Shown piece by piece: positions 7,026 to 13,424 of a stretch of DNA of 30,470 bases. Below the pieces are notes generated by a model that was not told the DNA's origin, did not search any database, and saw only the letters and a program-made list of their open reading frames with translations. The stretch comes from an uncultured Clostridium sp. (GTDB lineage: Bacteria > Bacillota > Clostridia > Lachnospirales > Lachnospiraceae): positions 1-30,470 of the forward strand of contig CAUCIO010000008.1 of NCBI GenBank assembly GCA_958442925.1. Reading direction: 5' to 3'. A program made the translations under genes and the position numbers. The stretch's first letter is position 1. Each line of letters starts with the position of its first letter.

Positions 7026-8675
7026 CTATTCCCATGACCACTGATCTGCATTGTTTACAACTGACCAGCCATGGCCATGGGGCTGAATTTTCTGTTTTCC
7101 TATGTTCAGTCCATCTCTTACCCAGTACAGATGATCTACATTTACCAGCCAGATCCAGGGTGCGTCCCCGATTCCGGACGCTCCTGACTCTCCGTCCCAC
7201 TGAGCTTTTTTCCACAGCTCATAAGACTGTTCCAGGTCTGTGCTTTCCAAAGCCGCATCCATATAGGCATCCACCGTCTCATTCGAATAGGGCGAATACT
7301 GGGCAGTCCCCAGCTCCTCATCTGTATGGTAAATATTGTAAAGCTCCATAGGGGTGTGTGCTCCCCAGCCCCACATCAGCGGCTGGCTGAGGGCGTCTGT
7401 ATAAGCTGTGTCCCAGCCCACGCCTCTGACAGATGCCTGAATTCCAAGTTCTGCCAGCTGATTGGACGTATCCATGGCAAGGGCCTGGCGGACTGAGTCG
7501 TCTGCCGGATATAAAATCTCAAGCTCCGCCTTCACACCTGCCTTTTCCCTGATTCCATTCGCTCCTGTCTTCCATCCAGCCTCATCTAACAGCTTTGCCG
7601 CCTTTTCCGGGTCAAAGGCTGTCTCTGCCTCTGCATTGTACCAGGGCAGCTTGTCACAGACACTGCAGGCCGGACTGCCAAAGCCGTTTAACACATGTTC
7701 AATCATAGCCTGGCGGTCAATTCCCAGATTAATAGCCTGCCTCACCTGTACCTCGCAGGTAAAATCATTGCCTCGCCTGATGCCGTTTTCATCTGTATAA
7801 GCTGGAACAGCAGGCAGATTGAAGCCTCTGTTATCTACACTCTCGCAGGATGCCAGATGGTATCCCTCCACCTCCTGGTCTCCATAAGAGGCAGCCGTAT
7901 AAGCTACATCTGCCTGTCCCGCCAGGACAGCGGCAAAGGCTGCATCCTCATCCATAAAAAGCACAGTCAGCTTTTTAAGCTTTGGTTTCTCCCCATAGTA
8001 GTCTGGATTCGCCTCGAAAATGACCTGCTGCCCCTGATCCCACTGTTTCATAATATAGCGCCCGGATCCAATCGGATGCATTCCATAGTCTGGTCCGTAG
8101 GCGTGTTCCGGGACAATCCCTGTGGAAGCCATGGTATAGGGCCAGATAGAATAGGGATGTTTCATATGGAAGATAACCGTATCTCCGTCCACTGCCTCCG
8201 CCCTGTCCAGCATGGTGAAATCATTGACTGAGCTGGTCTCCTTCAGCGTGTTGTAGGTGAATGCCACGTCCTCTGCTGTTACCGGCTCCCCATCTGTAAA
8301 CACTGCGTCTGTCCGGATATCTACCGTCCAGGTAAGCCCGTCCTCTGAAGCTTCCATCTCTGTAGCCAGATCATAACCGATAGTCAGATCTGCTTTTGTC
8401 ACTGTAAGGGTACTCTGAATCAATGGCTCGTGAACATGCTCGCCTGCTCCCCAGCCGTAAGCCGGATCAAATCCCGATTCCGGCTCTGATTCTGTAGTCA
8501 TCACCACTACGGCAGATTCCTTCCGCACCGGTTTCTCCTGGCTTCCATCTTCGCCTGAGCCAGAACCAGAATGATTCGCTCCTCCGCATCCAGCCAGCAG
8601 CAGTACAGACACCGTCATCACCGCAGCTGTACTGACAGCCGATTTTATTTTCCTTCTTGTTTTCAGTTTTTTCAT
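7026..8675 (-). CDS. Nickel/peptide-type ABC transporter substrate-binding lipoprotein
   Basis: This is a family 5 extracellular solute-binding protein (NikA/DppA/OppA type) that delivers substrate to the fused permease. The start is ATG 8675 (MKKLKTRRK), with GAGGAAG just upstream; the open frame extends 40 codons further, but that part lacks a signal-like sequence and a ribosome site. The 549-residue product has a basic N-terminus, a hydrophobic segment and the lipobox LLAGC at about residues 27-31, so it should be lipid-anchored on the outer face of the membrane. Typical family 5 features include DLTIGYDLATEMEASEDGLTW, a VTAEDVAFTYNTLKE stretch and a MHPIGSGRYIMKQW stretch. It is the first gene of the run ending in larBCE, so nickel is the likely cargo, but this family also binds peptides and sugars. 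Confidence 0.88.
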   Translation of the reverse strand: MKKLKTRRKIKSAVSTAAVMTVSVLLLAGCGGANHSGSGSGEDGSQEKPVRKESAVVVMTTESEPESGFDPAYGWGAGEHVHEPLIQSTLTVTKADLTIGYDLATEMEASEDGLTWTVDIRTDAVFTDGEPVTAEDVAFTYNTLKETSSVNDFTMLDRAEAVDGDTVIFHMKHPYSIWPYTMASTGIVPEHAYGPDYGMHPIGSGRYIMKQWDQGQQVIFEANPDYYGEKPKLKKLTVLFMDEDAAFAAVLAGQADVAYTAASYGDQEVEGYHLASCESVDNRGFNLPAVPAYTDENGIRRGNDFTCEVQVRQAINLGIDRQAMIEHVLNGFGSPACSVCDKLPWYNAEAETAFDPEKAAKLLDEAGWKTGANGIREKAGVKAELEILYPADDSVRQALAMDTSNQLAELGIQASVRGVGWDTAYTDALSQPLMWGWGAHTPMELYNIYHTDEELGTAQYSPYSNETVDAYMDAALESTDLEQSYELWKKAQWDGESGASGIGDAPWIWLVNVDHLYWVRDGLNIGKQKIQPHGHGWSVVNNADQWSWE

Positions 8676-8844
8676 CTTTCTTCCTCTTTCTTGTAATATC
8701 AGCAGTATCCTTCTGCATTTCCTTTCTGTGCAAGTACGCGTTCCTATTAAAAATACCAGCAAGATCCATTTCCCCCATACATAAGGGAAAAACACCTTCC
8801 TGGCATTTATTGATACTTATCTTTCAGCTCTTTGTCCCTCTCTC

Positions 8845-8886
8845 CGGCAGATAGTCTGCCGCTTTTCCTGCTTGTGCAGGAAAGGC
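8845..8886 (-). promoter_or_regulatory. Two adjacent hairpins between the polysaccharide and nickel/Lar operons
   Basis: Two inverted repeats lie back to back. CGGCAGA (8845-8851) and TCTGCCG (8855-8861) form a 7-bp stem with a 3-base loop. GCTTTTCCTGC (8861-8871) and GCAGGAAAGGC (8876-8886) form an 11-bp stem with one G-T pair and the loop TTGT. GGCAG at 8884-8888 could also pair with CTGCC at 8856-8860, so alternative folds compete. No T-run follows in either direction, so this is not a canonical intrinsic terminator. The 240-base gap 8676-8915 otherwise shows no gene. It could be a processing or termination signal after the permease gene, or a regulatory leader of the nickel operon. Confidence 0.5.
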
Positions 8887-8915
8887 AGGGCCTGGCGGCT
8901 GTAAACTTCTTTTCT

Positions 8916-9731
8916 TTACATCACATCTGAGAAATGGGGTCTCAGTTTTCTGAATACCTTAAGTCCCAGAAACATTAAAATAAACGTCACTCCCCAGAAA
9001 TAGAGAGTCAGTGTCGGACGCTCAAAGAACCAGTGTCCCTCCAGCATACTGTCTCTGAATCCAGTGGAAATATAGTAGAACGGATTCAGTTTAAACAGAG
9101 GCAGCAGCCATGGATGAGCATTGGTAAACATGGATTCATGGTACATAATAGGCGTCAGCCACATGCCAAACTGCAGACAGATGCCTACAATCTGCGCCAT
9201 ATCCTTAAAGAACACCTGGATAGAGCTTGTCAGATAGGTCACTGCCAGCGCCAGCATAGACGCCGCAAAGGAGTAATAAAGCACCTGAATCCAGGTGACA
9301 ATCGGGAAATGTCCCCCAACCAGATAAAGTCCTGCCATGATAACTAAGAAACAGGCATGTACCATGAAACAGGAAATCATTTTAATAATAGGGAGCATTT
9401 CCACCTGGAAAACTACCTTCTTTACCAGGTAGTGATATTCCTGCAGACAGTTTGTCCCTGTATTTAAAGCCTCGCTGAAATAGAACCAGGGCACAATTCC
9501 AGGCACCATCCAGATCACATAGGAGGCCCCGGGAACAGGCGGCGGGCTCTTAAATCCATACTCTCCAAACAGAAAGGCATAGATCAGAATCGTCACAAGG
9601 GGCTGGATAAACATCCAGATCACACCGAAATAGGAGCCTACAAACCTCTTCTTAAAATCAGCCTTGGACAGATCCCAGATCAGCTTTCTCTTCTCTATGA
9701 TCCCTTTAAAAAGAGAAGTATAATAGTTCAT
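8916..9731 (-). CDS. ABC-2 type polysaccharide export permease (Wzm/TagG-like)
   Basis: This is the membrane subunit of an ABC exporter for undecaprenyl-linked polysaccharide or teichoic acid, which normally works with a Wzt/TagH ATPase. The 271-residue protein has six hydrophobic segments and typical Wzm stretches: WDLSKADFKKRFVGSYFG near the N-terminus, IWMFIQPLVTILIYAFLFG, and LTPIMYHES followed by LFKLNPFYYISTGFRDSML. GGAGGG lies 6 bases before the ATG. It is the last gene of the polysaccharide operon and follows rfbC by 28 bases, probably sharing the internal promoter at 10390-10418. No ATPase partner is encoded next to it or elsewhere in the window, although Wzm and Wzt genes are usually adjacent. 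Confidence 0.9.
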   Translation of the reverse strand: MNYYTSLFKGIIEKRKLIWDLSKADFKKRFVGSYFGVIWMFIQPLVTILIYAFLFGEYGFKSPPPVPGASYVIWMVPGIVPWFYFSEALNTGTNCLQEYHYLVKKVVFQVEMLPIIKMISCFMVHACFLVIMAGLYLVGGHFPIVTWIQVLYYSFAASMLALAVTYLTSSIQVFFKDMAQIVGICLQFGMWLTPIMYHESMFTNAHPWLLPLFKLNPFYYISTGFRDSMLEGHWFFERPTLTLYFWGVTFILMFLGLKVFRKLRPHFSDVM

Positions 9732-9759
9732 TCTTTTCCCTCCGTATCCGCTTCTTACG

Positions 9760-10314
9760 TTAAAAACGGAAGGTATCCTTAAAACCGCCCCATTTCTGAT
9801 CTTTCTCAGAAATAATCAGCTCCATTCCCTCCTCAATCGGCCACTCTACGCCAATCTCCGGATCATTCCAGGCCAGTCCGCCCTCATCGCCAGGATGATA
9901 AAAATCTGTACATTTATAGGCAAACTCTGCCTCGTCAGACAGCACTAAAAATCCGTGGGCAAAGCCCTCTGGAATATAAAACTGCTTCTTATTCTCAGCA
10001 GACAGCACCACGCCGAACCACTTGCCATAGGTTTCAGAATCAGCCCGCAGATCCACTGCCACATCGAACACTGTACCGCGTACAGCGCGGACCAGCTTTC
10101 CCTGAGGGTACTGCTTCTGATAGTGGAGCCCTCTCAGCACGCCCTTGACAGACATGGACTGGTTGTCCTGGACAAATACCATGTCAAGGCCTGCCTCCTT
10201 AAAATCATTCTGATTATAGGTCTCTACAAAGTAGCCTCTCTCATCCTTAAATACTGTAGGCTCAATTACATAGAGCCCTTTGATATCGCATGGAGTTACT
10301 TTAATCTTTCCCAT
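9760..10314 (-). CDS. rfbC: dTDP-4-dehydrorhamnose 3,5-epimerase
   Basis: RfbC epimerises C3 and C5 of dTDP-4-dehydro-6-deoxyglucose, the third step to dTDP-L-rhamnose, in the cytoplasm. The 184 residues are a full-length cupin-type epimerase. Visible motifs are ERGYFVETYN, then VLRGLHYQ with the catalytic His at residue 64, FYIPEGFAHGFLVLSD and EFAYKCTDFYHP with the conserved Tyr at 133, then WNDPEIGVEWP. The other three rhamnose genes (rfbA, rfbB, rfbD) are not in the window and must be elsewhere if the pathway is complete. The gene has a promoter in the gap before it and is followed by the ABC-2 permease. One upstream glycosyltransferase (11556-12545) resembles rhamnosyltransferases, which fits. 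Confidence 0.95.
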   Translation of the reverse strand: MGKIKVTPCDIKGLYVIEPTVFKDERGYFVETYNQNDFKEAGLDMVFVQDNQSMSVKGVLRGLHYQKQYPQGKLVRAVRGTVFDVAVDLRADSETYGKWFGVVLSAENKKQFYIPEGFAHGFLVLSDEAEFAYKCTDFYHPGDEGGLAWNDPEIGVEWPIEEGMELIISEKDQKWGGFKDTFRF

Positions 10315-10389
10315 CTTTCTATCCTTCCTCTCCCTTATTTTCTCTATTATAACTAGGAACTGTTTACCGTCTGTTTTCAGGCTTTCCCT

Positions 10390-10418
10390 ACTATACCACT
10401 ATCCGCCCGTTCTGGCAA
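10390..10418 (-). promoter_or_regulatory. Internal sigma-A-type promoter for rfbC and the export permease
   Basis: On the minus strand, TTGCCA (10413-10418) and TATAGT (10390-10395) are separated by exactly 17 bases, and TGG just before the -10 box makes an extended -10. Both boxes match the consensus at five of six positions. The promoter lies in the 133-base gap between the DUF2304 gene and rfbC. A perfect TATAAT (10346-10351) nearer rfbC lacks a good -35. This suggests that rfbC and the ABC-2 permease can be transcribed apart from the rest of the operon. Confidence 0.6.
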
Positions 10419-10447
10419 GAGCGGGGAAGGTATGTGTCACTGACAGC

Positions 10448-10804
10448 TTACTCTTCCGCTTTCACCCGGTCCCGCTCCTCTTTCTCATCAATGGCCATCT
10501 TCTGCACCAGCTCCCTGAGCCTTGTCTCCATCTGGGACTGTTTAATCGTCATATGGAACAGCTTCACAATCAGCAGGAAAATGACGAACAGGAAAATAAA
10601 ATTGGAAGTGGAGTAGGTTCCCGCCAGCTCCGCCAGCACAGTAGGCACAATCGGAAACACACTGAACAGGATCAGCATAAAGGAAAAACCGATCCAGAAC
10701 AGGGAATCCTCAATCTGCAGCTTGGATTGTCTGATTTTCCGAAGGATCAGCACAGTTGTCAGAACAGAAGCAATAATTAAAACAATTCTTAAAAGTAATG
10801 TCAC
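10448..10804 (-). CDS. DUF2304 small membrane protein
   Basis: This 118-residue protein matches the DUF2304 pattern: three hydrophobic helices (about residues 3-20, 33-58 and 68-84) followed by a charged C-terminal helix, with KLQIEDSLFWIGFS at the first cytoplasmic loop. Its biochemical function is unknown. DUF2304 genes often sit next to a dolichol-phosphate-mannose-synthase-like GT2 gene, as here, so it may be a membrane partner of that enzyme in lipid-linked sugar handling; this is inference from linkage. The start is a GTG at 10804 with AGGAGGAGAG upstream. It begins 15 bases after the end of the GT2 gene, indicating co-transcription. Confidence 0.8.
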   Translation of the reverse strand: MTLLLRIVLIIASVLTTVLILRKIRQSKLQIEDSLFWIGFSFMLILFSVFPIVPTVLAELAGTYSTSNFIFLFVIFLLIVKLFHMTIKQSQMETRLRELVQKMAIDEKEERDRVKAEE

Positions 10805-10819
10805 AGCCCTCTCTCCTCC

Positions 10820-11512
10820 TTACCCTTCCCGTTTCCGGAAGCTCTGAATCAACAGAATGGACAGCAGAATTTTTGTCATGTAAAAAACGGATTTCACTGG
10901 TGTCAGATAGCTGGTTCCCTGTACTCTCTCATCCATGACAACAGGTATCTCTGCCACTCTGGCCCCCGCCTTAATCAGATAGGATACGGTATCCGGTTCT
11001 GGCCCGTAGTTTAATCCCTCGGCAAATTCCCGTATCATTTTCTGGCTGAACATACGCAGGCCTGAGGTAGGATCCTTGATTGTCACTCCCGTGGTCAGGC
11101 GGATGGCCCATTCAATCAGGCGGCTTCCTATCATCCGCATGGAAAATGGCTTTTTCGCCCCCACAAACCGGGATCCAATCACAATATCGTACCCCTCCTC
11201 CATCTTTTTTATCATGGCCTCCAGGTACTCCGGCCGGTGCTGTCCGTCTCCGTCCAGCTGAACCGCATAACGGTAGCCTTTTTTCGCTGCATATTTCAGA
11301 CCAGCCTGAAAACCTCCCGCCAGCCCCAGGTTAACTGGAAGATCCAGAAATTCATAGCCCCGCTCGCGGCAGATCTCTCCCGTCCTGTCCCTGGAACCGT
11401 CGTTGATTACAAGGTAGTCATACTGGGGAAAATTCTGAATCAGGCGATCTACCACCCGCTCAATATTACTCTCCTCATTGTAGGCTGGTATCACAATCAG
11501 TAAATCCGACAT
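10820..11512 (-). CDS. GT2 family glycosyltransferase, dolichyl-phosphate mannose synthase-like
   Basis: This GT-A fold inverting glycosyltransferase resembles DPM1-type enzymes that load a sugar onto a polyprenyl phosphate. The start is ATG 11512 (MSDLLIV), with GGAGGAC directly upstream; a longer frame reaching 11563 would run into the preceding gene and is not needed. The 230-residue product shows IPAYNEESNI near the N-terminus, the nucleotide-binding VINDGSRDRTG and the metal-binding LDGDGQH, then IGSRFVGAKKP. It lacks the C-terminal membrane helices of longer DPM/GtrB-type enzymes, ending IQSFRKREG after one hydrophobic stretch. DUF2304 follows by 15 bases. Donor and acceptor sugars cannot be read from the sequence. 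Confidence 0.88.
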   Translation of the reverse strand: MSDLLIVIPAYNEESNIERVVDRLIQNFPQYDYLVINDGSRDRTGEICRERGYEFLDLPVNLGLAGGFQAGLKYAAKKGYRYAVQLDGDGQHRPEYLEAMIKKMEEGYDIVIGSRFVGAKKPFSMRMIGSRLIEWAIRLTTGVTIKDPTSGLRMFSQKMIREFAEGLNYGPEPDTVSYLIKAGARVAEIPVVMDERVQGTSYLTPVKSVFYMTKILLSILLIQSFRKREG

Positions 11513-11555
11513 AATGTCCTCCGTTGCTTGTATCTTCCATCGTTTATCTGTCCCA

Positions 11556-12545
11556 TTATTCACACTGGTCCTGCTTCTCCCAGTAGGCTTTATTCATAGT
11601 AAGGCCAGACACCAGCTTCTTTGGCAGCCTGCGGTATCTCTTTCCCAGAAAATACCCTGCGTATTTAAAGCCGCTGTGCAGTATCAGCCTGGGAATCAGA
11701 TACCATTTTCCCTGCCTGAGCAGAAACGCCGCCGTTTTCTTTACCAGGCGTATCCCCTCTCCCTCCGAGGAAATGCCGGCAAACACTTCTGGATGATCTG
11801 CCTGAGATACTGCCAGATCAAAATTCCGGTGCAGCTGTTCAAGGGCTGTATAATTGTGGGAGTGAAATACCAGTGCATCTGCCGCATAGGCGATCCGGTA
11901 TCCCTGCTTCATGGCTTTCGCCGCGTAGATCATATCTTCGTTGAAGATCGTTCTCTTTATAAAACCTCCCAGTTTCCTGTAAATATCTGTCCGGTAGGCA
12001 GCGCAGACATTGGAACAGAAGTAGGCCTTAATCCCCAGTTTCTCCAAATCCGCAATGGATTTTATCCTGCTGTTTTCCGGATAGTTAAAAGAGCGGGTGT
12101 AGGTTTCAATCAGGGAACAGTCATCAAAGGGCAGCTGTCTGGCGTAAGCTGCCGCTATATCCTCCCCTGCCTCCAGAGCTTTTACCAGATTCCCCACCAG
12201 CTGCGGATCTCCCGGAACTGCGTCGTGGGTCATACAGATGCAGATGTCAGCCTTGGACAGGCAGATACCCTGATCCCTGGTGGCCCCGTGGTCAAATTCT
12301 GCCTTAGACAGGTGGTGTACCTCCAGCTCCGGTCCCTCTCCCGGCTTTCCTGGATCCGCAAATTCCGCCTCGTATTCCCTGTTCCAGTACTGTTTCTCTG
12401 TATTCATAATGATTACCCGGTGCAGAGGGTACTCCTGCTGCCTCAGGCCTTTCAGCAGCTTCTCAAAGCTTTTTCCCGGACGGTACACCGGAATCACAAC
12501 ATCCACTGTTTTGATTGTTCCATGTTCCATGGCTGCGTTCTCCAT
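11556..12545 (-). CDS. GT2 glycosyltransferase, rhamnosyltransferase-like (RfbF type)
   Basis: This 329-residue family 2 glycosyltransferase resembles the RfbF-like rhamnosyltransferase group. It starts with VDVVIPVYRPGKSFEKLL. The group's FDHGATRD motif is present, as is an acidic site usually written TQDA, here CMTHDAVPGDP, with His replacing Gln. The catalytic acidic region FNEDMIYAAKAM follows an FCSNVCAAYRTD stretch. The C-terminal third is basic and amphipathic, consistent with membrane association. Co-occurrence with rfbC supports a rhamnose donor, but other deoxysugars or galactofuranose, whose donor Glf provides, remain possible. The ATG at 12545 has a weak GAGAGG site close by; a second ATG at 12530 is a possible alternative. 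Confidence 0.85.
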   Translation of the reverse strand: MENAAMEHGTIKTVDVVIPVYRPGKSFEKLLKGLRQQEYPLHRVIIMNTEKQYWNREYEAEFADPGKPGEGPELEVHHLSKAEFDHGATRDQGICLSKADICICMTHDAVPGDPQLVGNLVKALEAGEDIAAAYARQLPFDDCSLIETYTRSFNYPENSRIKSIADLEKLGIKAYFCSNVCAAYRTDIYRKLGGFIKRTIFNEDMIYAAKAMKQGYRIAYAADALVFHSHNYTALEQLHRNFDLAVSQADHPEVFAGISSEGEGIRLVKKTAAFLLRQGKWYLIPRLILHSGFKYAGYFLGKRYRRLPKKLVSGLTMNKAYWEKQDQCE

Positions 12546-12565
12546 TTTGCCTCTCTTTTTGAACC

Positions 12566-13387
12566 TTATTTCTCATAGGCCTTATAGGCCTTTTTATAAA
12601 AATGCATAAAAATTTTCACCAATGATTCCGGCCACATTTTCCGGAACATGGCAGTCTCATCATTCTTTCTGCGGTTATCCTCAATGCACTGCTTCGTGGT
12701 GGCGCCGGAATGTACCCGGTAGAAGATCAGAGGCCGCTCTGCGCAGACAAAACGGCCGGGCCGACAGGCCAGCTGATACAGATTATCCCAATCCAGGGCA
12801 AACTCAAAGTCTGAATTAAACAGCTGATCTCCTATCAGCTTTTTATTATATGTGCAGGAAGGACAGCAGATAGAATTTCCAAATAGAAGGGCCGCCTTCT
12901 TGACTGCCTTCCTGTCTGAAAACCACTTAAGCCGCAGAGGCAGGCGAAGCAGCTTTTTCACCAGCCACACAGGATTCACCAGCTGCAGTTTCGGCGTCCC
13001 GGAATCCGGCTCCATCCGGAGGGTAGCATAGTCGCTGCAGAACACTGTCATATCAGGATATTTCTCATACATGGAAAGAAGCGTTCCGGCATAATTTTTT
13101 TCATATCTGTCATCCTGGTGCGCGATAGTTACCAGTTCCCCGGAAGCTTTCCCGTAGGCGAACAGCCAGTCCTCCCTGATCCCGCTTTTTCCCTCTCTTA
13201 CATACAGGGGAATCCTGTATTTTTCTGCCAGACCTGCAATATAGGGGCTGGGAGTGGAGGTGCAGCAGATGATCTCTGATCCCTGCCTCTGGCAAGCCAG
13301 CGAAGCCATACATTCCTCCAGGTAGGGGGAATCGCCGTAGGCACAGATGGCAAAGGTATGCCGTTTTTTTTCTTTCTTTTCTGTCAT
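12566..13387 (-). CDS. GT2 family glycosyltransferase
   Basis: This 273-residue GT-A glycosyltransferase would act in repeat-unit assembly on the cytoplasmic face. Family features are TFAICAYGDSPYLEECMASL at the N-terminus, a long central region ending in the metal-binding IAHQDDRY (HQDD in place of the usual DxD), the acceptor region NSDFEFALDWDNLYQL and the closing FYRVHSGATTKQ stretch. I used the ATG at 13387, 8 bases after GGGGAG; a GTG directly before it is also possible. Donor specificity is unknown; together with Glf it is one of two candidates for a galactofuranosyltransferase. It ends 20 bases before the next glycosyltransferase gene. Confidence 0.85.
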   Translation of the reverse strand: MTEKKEKKRHTFAICAYGDSPYLEECMASLACQRQGSEIICCTSTPSPYIAGLAEKYRIPLYVREGKSGIREDWLFAYGKASGELVTIAHQDDRYEKNYAGTLLSMYEKYPDMTVFCSDYATLRMEPDSGTPKLQLVNPVWLVKKLLRLPLRLKWFSDRKAVKKAALLFGNSICCPSCTYNKKLIGDQLFNSDFEFALDWDNLYQLACRPGRFVCAERPLIFYRVHSGATTKQCIEDNRRKNDETAMFRKMWPESLVKIFMHFYKKAYKAYEK

Positions 13388-13424
13388 CACTTTTTCTCCC
13401 CGTTATCTTTTACATCTTTTCTGC

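Noticed and set aside
8676..8795. N-terminal extension of the nickel lipoprotein by 40 codons
   Set aside because: The extension has no ribosome site, and a start at 8675 gives a standard lipoprotein signal peptide directly after a good site.
8676..8915. Cobalamin, TPP or NiCo riboswitch, and a weak GGGACA-17-TATCAA promoter
   Set aside because: Short resemblances only (GGCAG-type and GGGACA-type words); the conserved cores are not present by eye and the promoter boxes are poor. Left as an unclassified structured region.
11514..12578. Long plus-strand open frame (354 codons) opposite a glycosyltransferase gene
   Set aside because: It is fully antisense to a clear GT2 gene, and the product has no recognisable domain; this is a codon-bias shadow.
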